A stretch of DNA of 52,658 bases from Nitrospirota bacterium (GTDB taxonomy: Bacteria; Nitrospirota; Thermodesulfovibrionia; Thermodesulfovibrionales; SM23-35). The DNA lies in NCBI GenBank assembly GCA_013388435.1, contig JACAFE010000024.1, positions 1 through 52,658 on the forward strand, written 5' to 3'. Both the position numbers and the translations under genes were made by a program. The notes beneath the pieces were generated by a model, which ran no database searches, had not been told where the DNA came from, and saw nothing but the letters and a program-made list of their open reading frames with translations. This document shows, in pieces, positions 16,970-27,345 of this stretch (position 1 is its first letter; every line of letters begins with the position of its first letter).

Positions 16970-18351
16970 GACTAACAATTCTTGGCGCAGGTCCTGGTGG
17001 TTATGTAGCTGCCATAAGAGCTGCCCGGTCAGGATTGAAGGTTACAGTCGTTGAAAAAGATGAGCCTGGAGGAACGTGTCTTAATAGGGGATGTATTCCT
17101 ACAAAGTCTATAATTGCATCTATAGAACTTTTAAAGAAAATCAGACTATCACATAATTTTGGTATAGATGTTCCAGCAGAGGTTAAGCCAGATTTAAATA
17201 AGATTATCGCTCGCAAAAATAAAATTGTTCAAACACAGGTTAATGGAATAATCAATCTTTTTAAATTTCATGGCATAGAAATTAAAAAAGGAAAAGGTTA
17301 TTTGTTATCCCCAAGAAGTATTTTGGTTACTGATAATGGTTCAAAACAGGAAGTAATAGAATCAGATGTAATTATTATTGCAACAGGCTCAAGACCATAT
17401 CAAATACCATCAATTCCCTTTGACAATAAATTAATCATTTCAAGTGACGATGCATTGAATATTACTGATATACCAAAAAATATCGTAATTTTAGGTGCTG
17501 GAGTAATTGGATGTGAATTTGCATTTATTTTCAAATTATTGGGATCTGACGTTACATTAGTTGAATTACTTCCGAGACCTTTATCAACAGAAGATATAGA
17601 CATAACAAATATTCTTGAACGTGAATTAAAAAAATTAGGCATAAAGCTTTTTGCGAGCACAAAGGTGGAAAAAGTTATTACTGAGAATAGTTCTATTAAA
17701 GTTTATCTTAGCAACGGCAAGGAGCTTATTACAGATAAAATACTTGTTACCGCAGGAAGGTCTTTTAATACTGAAAATATTGGAATAGAAAATGCTGGTA
17801 TAATTAAAGGCAATCGCGGAGAGATTCTGGTAAATAATAGATTTCAGACAAATACGAGTAATATTTATGCTGTTGGCGATGTTATAGGTAAAATGATGCT
17901 CGCACATGTTGCTGCCCGAGAAGGTATAACTGCTGTAGAAAATATAATTGGCAATAATACAACAATTGACTATAATTCTATCCCTTCCGCAATTTTCACT
18001 CTTCCGGAAATAGCGTCTGTAGGCTTAAGGGAATTTCAGGCAAATGAACAGGGAATAAAGATAAACACAGGACATTTTCAGTTCAGAATGCTTGCAAGGT
18101 CACATACTATTGGTGAAATAGACGGACTCGTAAAGGTAATCTCAGACGCTAATACAGATAAATTATTAGGCGTACATATTATCGGTCCTCATGCCTCTGA
18201 TATTATTCATGAAGCAGTTTTAGCTATCAGAAAAGGATTAAAAACTAAAGATATTAGCGAAACAATTCATGCGCATCCAACATTTTCTGAGGCAATTTTG
18301 GAAGCGTCTGATGATGTTTATGGTAAAGCAATTCATATTATCAAGAAATGA
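16966..18351 (+). CDS. lpdA: Dihydrolipoyl dehydrogenase
   Basis: A 461-residue flavoprotein disulfide reductase. The FAD-binding GAGPGGY is at residues 7-13, the redox-active pair C38/C43 is in GGTCLNRGC, NAD-binding GAGVIGCEF lies near 180, and the C-terminal interface carries the catalytic HAHPTFSE histidine. It reoxidises the lipoyl group of H protein or of 2-oxoacid dehydrogenases. Adjacency to gcvH, with an ATGA overlap, points to the glycine cleavage H protein as its partner. It also overlaps the next gene by 4 nt. Confidence 0.93.
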   Translation: MRLTILGAGPGGYVAAIRAARSGLKVTVVEKDEPGGTCLNRGCIPTKSIIASIELLKKIRLSHNFGIDVPAEVKPDLNKIIARKNKIVQTQVNGIINLFKFHGIEIKKGKGYLLSPRSILVTDNGSKQEVIESDVIIIATGSRPYQIPSIPFDNKLIISSDDALNITDIPKNIVILGAGVIGCEFAFIFKLLGSDVTLVELLPRPLSTEDIDITNILERELKKLGIKLFASTKVEKVITENSSIKVYLSNGKELITDKILVTAGRSFNTENIGIENAGIIKGNRGEILVNNRFQTNTSNIYAVGDVIGKMMLAHVAAREGITAVENIIGNNTTIDYNSIPSAIFTLPEIASVGLREFQANEQGIKINTGHFQFRMLARSHTIGEIDGLVKVISDANTDKLLGVHIIGPHASDIIHEAVLAIRKGLKTKDISETIHAHPTFSEAILEASDDVYGKAIHIIKK

Positions 18352-19706
18352 TGGATAATCAACAAAACTGGATATCTGAATCAAAGAAAGAACATCGTGA
18401 GCTTTATTCAGAATTGGATGTGCTTCTGAGATCAGTAGATAGATTTTTTAATATAGAAAATATCAATGTTTCGCAGAATGATTTACCTGCAAAAAATTTT
18501 TTTAATGAAATAAATTCATTACGTGATGTTATCTATAGAATACTCGCTATTTTTGAGGTAATTATTCCTGAAAGCAAAAAAAATGCTTACTGGTTTCAAA
18601 AATATGCTGAATCAAAACTTTTCAGTGATTATACAAGGGATATTTTCAAAGAAAAGCTTTATAATCAGGACTCTCCCGAAAAAAGTATATTTTTACTATA
18701 TGACCTGTTCATAAATTTAAAAGGTATAATTACTGAACTTCTTAAATCAGGAGAAATTCAATATACCAGTTATGTAAATATAGGTCAGATTATAAGTAAA
18801 GAAATAAGGGGCAATAAACTTTTAAATCCATTTCTTGTAGAGATTAATCCAGATTTTGACTCTATAAGTAATCCTTTAATCAAAGAGATAGTCAAAAAAA
18901 TAACAGAAAGCGAAGTCAGGAAAATTATATCATTGATATATATTTATCTCTTCAGATTTTTAAGATTTCTCAAACACATTGATATTTCATCAAAAAATAC
19001 CATTTCTTTAAATTCATCATTATTAATATTAATTATGCTTAATTCTGAACTAAGTCTATTTCGCACATTTCTGAGAAGAAGTATCCCTAAAATCAATAAT
19101 AATGATCTTAAGTCATTATTGAATCTTTTGTCTTATCAGTTTTCAATGGAAACAAAAAGGGTATTCTCACAGGAATTAAAAGATATTTTCAATGCCTATA
19201 ACCCTGAAGTTTTGAGGGGAAAAATTGAGAACAGCAAAGGTATTCTAAACAATTTAGTGGAACAAAGTATCTTACAGATTACTCAATATTTTAATAAAGA
19301 TACTCAAGGGAAAGACATTTTCCCGAACTTTGTTGATAAATTATCCCAATCTATCAGACTCAGAGAAGATATATTTACCCTTCATAGGTTTATAACTTTA
19401 CTTGAAGAACAGGCTGCTGTACCTGAAGTTGGCAGAGATGTTTTTAAGGCAATGCAAAACTTTATAAAAGATTTCCAGCATTCAACCTCTGCTCTGTTAC
19501 GTTATGATGACTATAATGAATTTAACAATTTCTTTAATGAAATATTAAGTCTTCACTGGTTAGAACAGGATCGGATTTTAAAGATTGCAAAAAGTTTTAA
19601 GATATACCTTGAAACAACATTAAGAAATATTGCCAATCGTTCCGAATTAAAAGATATATCAGTAGATATAGATAAAGTTGAAGCAAATTTAAAAAAATAT
19701 ATATAA
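18348..19706 (+). CDS. Large helical protein of unknown function
   Basis: The 452-residue product has no signal peptide and looks almost all helical, with many charged heptad-like stretches. Around residues 185-240 there is a more hydrophobic segment (IISLIYIYLFRFL and later SLLILIMLN) that could be a helix core or a weak membrane association. I find no catalytic motif and do not recognise the family. It is firmly placed in the operon by the ATGA overlap with lpd and lies 50 bp before the FtsB-like gene. Codon use is like its neighbours. The operon position between lpd and ftsB does not define a role. Confidence 0.6.
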   Translation: MMDNQQNWISESKKEHRELYSELDVLLRSVDRFFNIENINVSQNDLPAKNFFNEINSLRDVIYRILAIFEVIIPESKKNAYWFQKYAESKLFSDYTRDIFKEKLYNQDSPEKSIFLLYDLFINLKGIITELLKSGEIQYTSYVNIGQIISKEIRGNKLLNPFLVEINPDFDSISNPLIKEIVKKITESEVRKIISLIYIYLFRFLRFLKHIDISSKNTISLNSSLLILIMLNSELSLFRTFLRRSIPKINNNDLKSLLNLLSYQFSMETKRVFSQELKDIFNAYNPEVLRGKIENSKGILNNLVEQSILQITQYFNKDTQGKDIFPNFVDKLSQSIRLREDIFTLHRFITLLEEQAAVPEVGRDVFKAMQNFIKDFQHSTSALLRYDDYNEFNNFFNEILSLHWLEQDRILKIAKSFKIYLETTLRNIANRSELKDISVDIDKVEANLKKYI

Positions 19707-19756
19707 TTTGTTTTATAGAATTGTATATTTATTTAATCGGTTATATAATAAAAATC

Positions 19757-20080
19757 ATGACAGGTAATAATGGATTAAGGCATCAAGTAGACATGGAAAT
19801 AAGAATTCGTCGTATTATTTTTTATACACTTATTTTTCTTAGTTTCATATATATAATTTCATCATTAGTTTTCGGGGACATGGGACTTATCAAATATATA
19901 GAACTTTATAAGAAAAAAAATCATCTTGAAGCAAGTATTAAAGAAATAAATCAGGAAAATCAACTTCTTAAAGAACAGATCAAATTATTAAAAGAAGACC
20001 CGTTTTTTAAAGAAAAATATGCAAGAGAAGAATTTGGTTTAGCAAAACCTGACGAATACATTTTCCAGTATGACAGGTAA
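19757..20080 (+). CDS. FtsB/DivIC-type septum formation initiator protein
   Basis: A small bitopic membrane protein. From the ATG at 19757 it has 107 residues: a short cytoplasmic N-terminus, one transmembrane helix (IIFYTLIFLSFIYIISSLVF), and a Leu-rich coiled coil with the FtsB-like end EDPFFKEKYAREEFGLAKPDE. That end is a hallmark of the septum initiator family, which links FtsL and FtsQ in the divisome. A TTG 36 nt upstream or an ATG at 19793 are other possible starts. Its 3' end overlaps the GH57 gene by 11 nt. Confidence 0.85.
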   Translation: MTGNNGLRHQVDMEIRIRRIIFYTLIFLSFIYIISSLVFGDMGLIKYIELYKKKNHLEASIKEINQENQLLKEQIKLLKEDPFFKEKYAREEFGLAKPDEYIFQYDR

Positions 20081-22244
20081 TCCTCTATTTATTTGCATAT
20101 TATGGCACATGCATCAGCCTTTCTATAAAGACCCTTTCAATAATTATTATCGTTTGCCATGGGTAAGGCTTCACGGATGCAAAGATTATCTTGATATGCT
20201 TGAGATTCTTCTTGAGTTTCCAGATATAAAACAGGTTTTTAATTTTACCCCTTCCCTGCTCGAACAACTTATTGACTATACTGAAAATCATGCGAAAGAC
20301 CAATATCTTGAGATAACTTTGAAGAAAGCCGATGAACTCACAATAGAGGAAAAAGTATTTATTCTTGAAAATTTTTTTCTTGCAAACTGGGATAATATGA
20401 TCAAGCCCTTCCCCAGATATTTTGATTTGCTTAAGAAAAGGGGATTTCATGTTATAAAAAAGGACCTCCCTCGTATTTCCAATTATTTTACAAAAGATGA
20501 TTATCTTGATCTTCAGGTTCTCTTCAATTTATGCTGGATAGACCCTTTGTTTAGAAATAAGGATTCCTTCTTAAAAGAATTATCAGAAAAAGGAAGAGGA
20601 TATTCAGAGGAAGAAAAATCTTTGCTCATAGAAAAACAATTTTCCATAATCAGGAACATAATTCCAGGTTATAGTTCTGCAGTGAAAAAAGAACAGATAG
20701 AGATTTCAGTATCTCCTTTTTACCACCCTATCCTGCCTTTATTATGCGATACAGATTCTGCTAAAATTGCTCTTCCTGATATAAAATTACCAAGAAAAAG
20801 ATTTTCGCACCCTGAGGATGCTATAAATCAGGTTAAGACTGGCGTGGAATATTTCGAAAAAATATTTGGCTACAGACCTATTGGTATGTGGCCATCTGAA
20901 GGTTCTGTAAGCGAAGAAGTATTGAAAATCATTTCAAATGAAGGAATCCGATGGATAGCAACTGATGAAGACATACTTGCGATTTCTCTCGGCAGACAAA
21001 TAAGAGATTCTTTACGTAATGTTACAGATCCTGAATTGCTTTATAAACCATATCAATTTAATAATGTTTCGATAATATTTCGCGATCATATTATCTCTGA
21101 TTTAATAGGTTTTATTTACTCTAAATGGGATTCTAAACATGCTGCTGATGATCTTATAAACAAATTACTTCATATAAGAAACTCTTTACCAGGAAATAAA
21201 CCTTATCTTGTATCTATAATACTCGATGGTGAAAATGCTTGGGAATATTATAAAAACGACGGACATGATTTTTTGAGATATTTTTATTCTGCTCTTTCAT
21301 CCGAGAAACGTCTTAAGACAATAACCCCGTCAGAATATATCAAGAATTTCGACGCCGGAGAGCCTTTGAAAAAGCTTCATGCAGGTTCATGGATATACGC
21401 AAATTATGCTGTTTGGATCGGGCATGAAGAAGATAATACAGCATGGGATTATCTTACAGAAGCAAGAGAGGAGCTTGAATTATTTCAGAAAATGAACCCT
21501 GATAAAGATCTATCGAAAGCATGGAAAGCTATTTATATAGCAGAAGGAAGCGATTGGAACTGGTGGTATGGTGATGAACATACCACCGAAACACAAAAAG
21601 ATTTTGATGAACTTTTCAGATTTAATCTTATGAAAGTATATCAAGAGATTGGCAAAGAAATTCCATCACATCTTTATATCCCTGTTCTCAGAGAAGACAG
21701 GAGCATTCTACCATCTATAACAATAAGAGGGTTTATTGAACCAAAAATAGATGGAATTGTTACAAGTTATTATGAGTGGTATCAGGCTGCAAAACTCGAT
21801 ATTAAAAAAGCCGGGGGAAGTATGCACAAATCAGAAAGCATGCTTTCAACTATGTATTACGGCTTTAACAAAGATAAATTGTTTATAAGATTAGATCCAT
21901 CTTTTCCTTTTGATGAGATGCCAGATGATACAAGAATAACCATTTATATACTCGGTAAAACCAATATAAAATCAGTTATTCCTTTAAAAAAAGATTTAAT
22001 GGGTGAAATTTTTTCTAAAAAAGGTGATGATTGGTTAAAGATTAAGGATATAAAAGATTATTCAATTAAAGATATTTTTGAATTTTCTATTTCTTTTGAA
22101 GATCTTAATTCAAAGATAGGCGATGAACTTCGCTTATTCGTATTGTTGAGCAGAAACAGTGAAGAGCTTGAAAGATGTCCGTGGAGAGGTTATATATCTA
22201 TAACAGTACCTTCCCCGGATTTTGAAGCAATGATGTGGTATTAA
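20070..22244 (+). CDS. Glycoside hydrolase family 57 (alpha-amylase / glucanotransferase-like)
   Basis: A 724-residue cytoplasmic protein with GH57 motifs: HMHQPFY at the start, a [11 protein letters not shown] region carrying the expected nucleophile Glu near 280, and the [11 protein letters not shown] acid-base Asp region near 390. The C-terminal 250 residues form a beta-rich domain common in this subgroup. It acts on alpha-1,4-glucans. Whether it is an amylase, a glucanotransferase or a branching enzyme cannot be read from sequence by eye. Coexpression with glgB two genes downstream supports a role in glycogen metabolism. No signal peptide is present. Confidence 0.88.
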   Translation: MTGNPLFICILWHMHQPFYKDPFNNYYRLPWVRLHGCKDYLDMLEILLEFPDIKQVFNFTPSLLEQLIDYTENHAKDQYLEITLKKADELTIEEKVFILENFFLANWDNMIKPFPRYFDLLKKRGFHVIKKDLPRISNYFTKDDYLDLQVLFNLCWIDPLFRNKDSFLKELSEKGRGYSEEEKSLLIEKQFSIIRNIIPGYSSAVKKEQIEISVSPFYHPILPLLCDTDSAKIALPDIKLPRKRFSHPEDAINQVKTGVEYFEKIFGYRPIGMWPSEGSVSEEVLKIISNEGIRWIATDEDILAISLGRQIRDSLRNVTDPELLYKPYQFNNVSIIFRDHIISDLIGFIYSKWDSKHAADDLINKLLHIRNSLPGNKPYLVSIILDGENAWEYYKNDGHDFLRYFYSALSSEKRLKTITPSEYIKNFDAGEPLKKLHAGSWIYANYAVWIGHEEDNTAWDYLTEAREELELFQKMNPDKDLSKAWKAIYIAEGSDWNWWYGDEHTTETQKDFDELFRFNLMKVYQEIGKEIPSHLYIPVLREDRSILPSITIRGFIEPKIDGIVTSYYEWYQAAKLDIKKAGGSMHKSESMLSTMYYGFNKDKLFIRLDPSFPFDEMPDDTRITIYILGKTNIKSVIPLKKDLMGEIFSKKGDDWLKIKDIKDYSIKDIFEFSISFEDLNSKIGDELRLFVLLSRNSEELERCPWRGYISITVPSPDFEAMMWY

Positions 22245-22249
22245 ACTCT

Positions 22250-22693
22250 ATGAAAGCATTAATACAGAGAGTAAAACAGGCTCACGTAGATATCGAAGGT
22301 AAAACCATCGCAAAGATCTCTGAAGGAATTCTTCTTTTCCTTGGAATTGAAAAAGGTGACACTGATTCTGACATTGAATATCTTGTTAAAAAGGTATCAT
22401 CATTGAGAATATTTGAAGATGAAAACAGAAAAATGAATCTTTCACTTAAGGATGTCAACGGAGAAATTCTTGTTGTATCTCAGTTTACATTATCAGCTGA
22501 CTGCAGGAAAGGGAACAGACCATCTTTTGATAAAGCTGAATTACCAGAAAAAGCAAAAGAAATGTATCTCAAATTTATTAAAAAACTCAATGAAAATGAA
22601 TTGAGGGTTCAGACAGGTGAGTTTGCTGCTTTTATGCAAATTCATTCAATTAATAACGGTCCTGTTACAATTTTTCTGAATTCTTCAAGATGA
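22250..22693 (+). CDS. dtd: D-aminoacyl-tRNA deacylase
   Basis: The 147-residue protein hydrolyses D-amino acids, and mis-added glycine, from tRNA. The family pattern is clear: start [30 protein letters not shown] in the middle, and the NNGPVTIFL cis-Gly-Pro motif at the end. I place the start at 22250. An upstream in-frame ATG at 22235 would add VLNS and overlap the GH57 gene. It overlaps glgB by 4 nt (ATGA). Confidence 0.93.
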   Translation: MKALIQRVKQAHVDIEGKTIAKISEGILLFLGIEKGDTDSDIEYLVKKVSSLRIFEDENRKMNLSLKDVNGEILVVSQFTLSADCRKGNRPSFDKAELPEKAKEMYLKFIKKLNENELRVQTGEFAAFMQIHSINNGPVTIFLNSSR

Positions 22694-24900
22694 AAACAAT
22701 CAATCTTAAGGAACACATTAAACTTATAATAAATGCAAAACATTGGGATCCTTTTATGGTTCTCGGTATGCATCCTTTCGAAGAAAATGGAAAAAAAATG
22801 ATTGTTGTTAGAGCATTCCTCTCTGAAGCAGCGAAAGCATCAGTTGTAGATACAAATACCAAAAAGATTTATGAAATGACCCTTATTCATAAAGCAGGTT
22901 TTTTCGAAGTTGTATTTGGTGATAGAAAAAATATTTTCAAGTATATGCTTAGAGTTACAACAAAAGAAGAAAAAGAACTGGAATTTTATGACCCATATTG
23001 TTTCCTGCCTGTACTTGGTGATTTTGATTTGTATTTAATCGGAGAGGGCACACATCTGAATTCTTATGAAAAATTAGGTGCTCATATAATTAAACATAAT
23101 GGCATTGAAGGCACACATTTTGCGGTATGGGCTCCTAATGCAAAACGTGTCAGTATAATAGGTGATTTTAATAACTGGGACAGCAGAAGACATCAAATGA
23201 GAGTTCTCGGTTCTTCAGGAATATGGGAGATTTTCATTCCAGGATTAGGGGAAGGTGAAATTTATAAATTCGAGATACTCGCGAAAAATGGGAAGGATGT
23301 ATTTGTAAAATCAGACCCTTATGCATTTTATTCTGAACTTAGACCAAAAAGCGCATCAATTGTCTGGAATATCAATAAATATCAATGGAATGATAGTGAA
23401 TGGATAAATAAACGTAAAGAAATAAATCTTCTTGAATCGCCTGTTTCTATATATGAAGTTCATCTCGGATCATGGATGAGGGTTCCGGAAGATGGTAACA
23501 GATACCTTACCTATAGAGAATATTCTGAAAAACTTGTTAATTATGTCAAGGATATGGGATATACGCATATTGAACTTCTGCCTGTTACAGAACATCCTTT
23601 CGATGGTTCATGGGGTTATCAAACAATAGGATATTATGCTGTTACAAGCAGATTTGGTACACCTGAGGATTTCATGTATTTTGTTGATATATGTCATCAA
23701 AATAATATAGGAGTAATACTTGATTGGGCTCCTGGACATTTTCCCACTGATGGGCATGGGCTCGGTTTTTTTGATGGCACATGTCTTTATGAACATGAGG
23801 ATCCGAGGCTTGGCTATCATCCTGATTGGGGAACAAAAATATTTAATTATGGAAGAAAAGAAGTAAAAAACTTTCTTATTTCAAATGCGTTATTCTGGTT
23901 AGAAAAATATCATATAGACGGTTTGAGGGTTGATGCTGTTGCATCGATGCTTTATCTTGATTATTCACGTAAAGAAGGGGAATGGATCCCTAATAAATTT
24001 GGTGGCAGAGAGAACCTCGATGCCATAGATTTTATTCAGGATTTTAATAAAATAACACATGGTAAATTCCCTGGAATATTAACTATAGCTGAAGAATCAA
24101 CTGCGTGGCCTGGGGTATCAAAACCTGTTTATCTTGGCGGGCTTGGTTTCAGTATGAAATGGAATATGGGATGGATGCATGACATGCTTGAATACTTTTC
24201 CAGAGATCCTGTTTATAGAAAATACCATCATAATAATCTTACATTTAGTCTGCTTTATGCATTTTCCGAAAACTTTGTGCTTGTTTTATCCCATGATGAA
24301 GTTGTTCATGGAAAATGTTCTATGCTGAATAAGATGCCCGGAGATATGTGGCAAAAATTCGCAAATCTTAGGGCACTTTATGGATTTATGTTTACTCATC
24401 CTGGTAAAAAATTGATGTTTATGGGTAATGAAATAGGACAATGGGATGAATGGAATCACGATAAAAGTCTTGACTGGCATTTGCTTAATTATACTCCTCA
24501 TAAGTGTTTGCAAAAGTACTTAATGGATTTAAACATTATTTATAAATCAGAGCCTTCCCTATTTGAATTAGATTACAGTTATAAAGGATTTGAGTGGATT
24601 GATTTTAGAGATGCTGATAGCAGCATTATCTCTTTTATAAGAAAAGCCAGAAATTCTGAAGATCATCTTGTAATAGTATGCAATTTCACACCTGTACCGA
24701 GAAAAAATTACCGTTTTGGAGTTCCATCAATGTGTTTTTATAAAGAGATATTAAATAGTGATTCCCGGATTTATTGGGGGAGCAATATGGGAAATTCAGG
24801 CGGTGTATTTTCAGAAAATATCCCATGGCATAAACAGCCGTTCTCGATAAATATTACATTGCCTCCATTATCTGTAATTATATTTAAACCCATGAAATGA
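22690..24900 (+). CDS. glgB: 1,4-alpha-glucan branching enzyme GlgB
   Basis: A GH13 branching enzyme that makes alpha-1,6 branches in glycogen. The 736-residue product has the N-terminal extra domain ([11 protein letters not shown]), a CBM48 module ([23 protein letters not shown]), and the catalytic barrel. The nucleophile Asp is in [15 protein letters not shown], the acid Glu in [12 protein letters not shown], and the third acid in [10 protein letters not shown]. It is the last gene of the operon from gcvH and ends 28 bp before the convergent HAD gene. No clear terminator hairpin is visible in that gap. Confidence 0.95.
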   Translation: MKTINLKEHIKLIINAKHWDPFMVLGMHPFEENGKKMIVVRAFLSEAAKASVVDTNTKKIYEMTLIHKAGFFEVVFGDRKNIFKYMLRVTTKEEKELEFYDPYCFLPVLGDFDLYLIGEGTHLNSYEKLGAHIIKHNGIEGTHFAVWAPNAKRVSIIGDFNNWDSRRHQMRVLGSSGIWEIFIPGLGEGEIYKFEILAKNGKDVFVKSDPYAFYSELRPKSASIVWNINKYQWNDSEWINKRKEINLLESPVSIYEVHLGSWMRVPEDGNRYLTYREYSEKLVNYVKDMGYTHIELLPVTEHPFDGSWGYQTIGYYAVTSRFGTPEDFMYFVDICHQNNIGVILDWAPGHFPTDGHGLGFFDGTCLYEHEDPRLGYHPDWGTKIFNYGRKEVKNFLISNALFWLEKYHIDGLRVDAVASMLYLDYSRKEGEWIPNKFGGRENLDAIDFIQDFNKITHGKFPGILTIAEESTAWPGVSKPVYLGGLGFSMKWNMGWMHDMLEYFSRDPVYRKYHHNNLTFSLLYAFSENFVLVLSHDEVVHGKCSMLNKMPGDMWQKFANLRALYGFMFTHPGKKLMFMGNEIGQWDEWNHDKSLDWHLLNYTPHKCLQKYLMDLNIIYKSEPSLFELDYSYKGFEWIDFRDADSSIISFIRKARNSEDHLVIVCNFTPVPRKNYRFGVPSMCFYKEILNSDSRIYWGSNMGNSGGVFSENIPWHKQPFSINITLPPLSVIIFKPMK

Positions 24901-24928
24901 TAGACTTATAACATCTGAATTGCTTTGT

Positions 24929-25639
24929 CTAATTTAAGACTTTTCTTAGAACTTCATCAAGTTCATAAAAAGCATTAAAGCAACCATCCGGTTTATAGCC
25001 ATTATATTCTTTATTCTCACTCCTGAATAGTATAAACTTCATCCCTGCTCTTTTTGCTGCCGTAAGATCTTTATAAGGATTATCTCCTATATAAACTGAA
25101 TCTTCTGGTAAAACACCAAGTTTTTCCATAGCAAGCTGGAAAAGTCTTGTATCTGGCTTCTTATAACCATATCTTGATGATAGCAGTCTGAGTTTAAAGA
25201 ACTGATCGAGTCCTAAAATAGCTATTTCGGGTTCTGCAAAAACCCACTGAGCATCAGAAATAATAGCTGTGGAATATTTAGTATTCAAACTTGCAAGTGT
25301 ATCATACAAACCTTCGAATGCACCAAATTGTCTTATTGTCAAAGCTCTAAAAAGCATTGTTATATCAATAATAATACCTCTTGTATATTTCTTTTTACCG
25401 TATCTGTTCATAATATCAAAGAAGACTTTATAAACATCTACTTCAGGATAAGTTTCTTTACTTAAAGATAGATATTCTTGAACACCATCAAAGAATGATT
25501 TCTTCAATTCATCCGGCGGAATATTCACATAGTGATAAGAAAGATAACGCGAAAGCATTTCATAAACCCAGGGATCATTTTCATCTGTTCTGATGTTAAT
25601 TAATGTACCGTAAAGATCAAAAAATAAAGCTTTTTTCAT
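24929..25639 (-). CDS. HAD-superfamily hydrolase
   Basis: The 236-residue protein begins KKALFFDLYGTL, giving the DxYGT nucleophile motif I of haloacid dehalogenase-like phosphatases. Later motifs include IISDAQW (motif II), KKPDTRLFQ (motif III Lys) and VYIGDNPYKDLTAAKRAG (motif IV). The helical cap of about 100 residues places it with the phosphoglycolate phosphatase or dehalogenase type. The substrate is unknown. The start at 25639 shares ATGA with the phosphotransferase stop. The upstream ATG at 25666 would add nine residues inside that gene. Confidence 0.85.
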   Translation of the reverse strand: MKKALFFDLYGTLINIRTDENDPWVYEMLSRYLSYHYVNIPPDELKKSFFDGVQEYLSLSKETYPEVDVYKVFFDIMNRYGKKKYTRGIIIDITMLFRALTIRQFGAFEGLYDTLASLNTKYSTAIISDAQWVFAEPEIAILGLDQFFKLRLLSSRYGYKKPDTRLFQLAMEKLGVLPEDSVYIGDNPYKDLTAAKRAGMKFILFRSENKEYNGYKPDGCFNAFYELDEVLRKVLN

Positions 25640-26637
25640 AAAAGTTTTAAACCCCATTTCAGACATTGTTCTGCCTCATAAACAAGGCGTTTTCTATATT
25701 CCCAGTGCAAATAATTGTTTCTTGCTATTCTTAATTCAGTCATTGCCATATAAAAAGGATTGCGTTGTGTAATTTCTTTAAATGCTTTCTTAGAATCATG
25801 AAAATGTTTTGCATAATTAATTAAAAAATGCCTGATAAATGGTTCTGATAAGTAAGGATTTCCTGTTCTCCATAAAAATGCATGTTTTATTTCTCCACAG
25901 ACCATTCCTATATCGTAAGCAGGGTCAGAGTCTTTCATCCGTTCAAGATCTATTGCAATAACATAACCAGCTTCAGAAAAGATAAAATTTGTCGGTGTAG
26001 CATCTCCGTGAACAAGGGAATTTTTCGTATAAGAAAATTGTTCTTTGTTTAACCACTTATCCATTAACCTGAGCAAATATTTTCTTTGATTGTCTGATAT
26101 TACTGTTTGTTTCAGGAGTTTGCTGGTAATTTTCTGGAAATATTGATTGATTGGTTCAATCTTAAAAATCTTATCAGACCTTGTTCTATCATGGAAAACA
26201 TATAGAAAATCTGCCAGTCTTTCAAGCTTATCTTTTAATTGATTTGACTTCCCCTCAAATATAGCTTTTTTGAGATAATAATCAAGATTTTTTCCGGTTA
26301 TAAATTCTTCTGTCAGCGCAAGCCCTATTCTTTCATCTTTGCTTATGGGTTTAACAACATAATTAGGGAAAACATCAAAACCATAGCTTCTGATTTTATT
26401 CAGGTTATCATATTCTCCTTTTATTCTAAGTACCCTATCAATTTTTACGTCATTTAATTTAAAAAATTTACCCACTATAGAGATGTTAGTATTTTCTTCA
26501 GTATATTTATAAACATTACTTGAGGACATTCTATCAACACGAAAAATTGGATATTTTGTATTATCACATACATGAGAAAACAGAATTTCATATAAAGGGT
26601 CAGAATATTCGAGCCTTCCAAGATAAGTTGTATTCAT
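25636..26637 (-). CDS. Aminoglycoside phosphotransferase/choline kinase-like protein
   Basis: A 333-residue kinase-fold protein. The Brenner motif reads LVHGDATPTNFIF (catalytic Asp and Asn), followed by IAIDLERMKDSDPAYDIG (metal-binding Asp). The N-lobe includes a likely ATP-binding Lys in ISIVGKFFKL. This is the APH fold used for small-molecule or sugar phosphorylation. Nothing points to drug resistance. I chose ATG 26637 because AAAGGG lies 8 nt upstream and it leaves a 4-bp gap after rlpA. The longer frame begins at 26658. Pairing with a HAD phosphatase gene suggests a linked phosphorylation and dephosphorylation step, which is inference. Confidence 0.78.
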   Translation of the reverse strand: MNTTYLGRLEYSDPLYEILFSHVCDNTKYPIFRVDRMSSSNVYKYTEENTNISIVGKFFKLNDVKIDRVLRIKGEYDNLNKIRSYGFDVFPNYVVKPISKDERIGLALTEEFITGKNLDYYLKKAIFEGKSNQLKDKLERLADFLYVFHDRTRSDKIFKIEPINQYFQKITSKLLKQTVISDNQRKYLLRLMDKWLNKEQFSYTKNSLVHGDATPTNFIFSEAGYVIAIDLERMKDSDPAYDIGMVCGEIKHAFLWRTGNPYLSEPFIRHFLINYAKHFHDSKKAFKEITQRNPFYMAMTELRIARNNYLHWEYRKRLVYEAEQCLKWGLKLL

Positions 26638-26641
26638 AAAA

Positions 26642-27283
26642 TCAAACCCTTTCTTCATACTTGGTTATAAAAACGCTATAACCTTCGTTAGCAAGAATTT
26701 TACCTAATTTCTTAACTTCATTAATTTCAATAAACTTTCCCAATCTTACTCTAAAATAGTTTTCGCCATTAATACTTGTCTGCTGCAAATATACCTCTTT
26801 ATATTTTAATTCAAGCGCAGTCTTAAGCCTTACAGCATTTGATTTATCTTTGAAAGAACCAATCTGTAAAGTAAATGGCCCTGATGAAGAAAGATATCTT
26901 ACTTCTTTTATATAAGATTCATCCCTTCCTAAATACTCTATTATTACATTTGATGTGCCTGCAGGGATTAATCCTATTTCTTTTGCCGCAGCATAGGATA
27001 AATCTATATCCCGTCCTGATACAAAAGGGCCACGATCATTTACAATACAACTAATGCTTTTATTATTCATAACATTCGTAACTTTCAATTTTGTTCCAAA
27101 AGGATATTCTCTATGGGCGCACGTATTGGCATACATATTGAAAATCTCGCCTGAAGATGTTGGTTTTCCGTGAAATTCAGAGCCATACCACGAAGCAACA
27201 GCATAAGAAGATCTGTAATGTGAAGCACATGAAACTAAGAGAATATTCAAAGAAATAAGTGCAAGAACTTTTATATATTTCAT
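26642..27283 (-). CDS. rlpA: RlpA-like septal lytic transglycosylase, lipoprotein
   Basis: A lipoprotein signal peptide with lipobox LVSC (lipidated Cys19) leads into a double-psi beta-barrel (about 28-120). This carries VASWYGSEFHGKPTSSGE and VNDRGPFVSGRDIDLS, with the conserved Asp and His-rich region seen in RlpA lytic enzymes. A SPOR domain (about 133-210, FTLQIGSFKDKSNA) binds denuded septal peptidoglycan. Length is 213 residues, normal for a compact RlpA. It is probably an outer-membrane-anchored cell-separation enzyme. It leads the rlpA-phosphotransferase-HAD operon. Confidence 0.9.
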   Translation of the reverse strand: MKYIKVLALISLNILLVSCASHYRSSYAVASWYGSEFHGKPTSSGEIFNMYANTCAHREYPFGTKLKVTNVMNNKSISCIVNDRGPFVSGRDIDLSYAAAKEIGLIPAGTSNVIIEYLGRDESYIKEVRYLSSSGPFTLQIGSFKDKSNAVRLKTALELKYKEVYLQQTSINGENYFRVRLGKFIEINEVKKLGKILANEGYSVFITKYEERV

Positions 27284-27345
27284 AAATGTATCTTAGCACT
27301 AATTTAAAACATTTTATATAACTAAGCAGAAATACTTAACTCTAT

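Noticed and set aside
25636-26637. Antibiotic-resistance aminoglycoside kinase
   Set aside because: Only the general fold matches; context with rlpA and a HAD protein does not suggest resistance.
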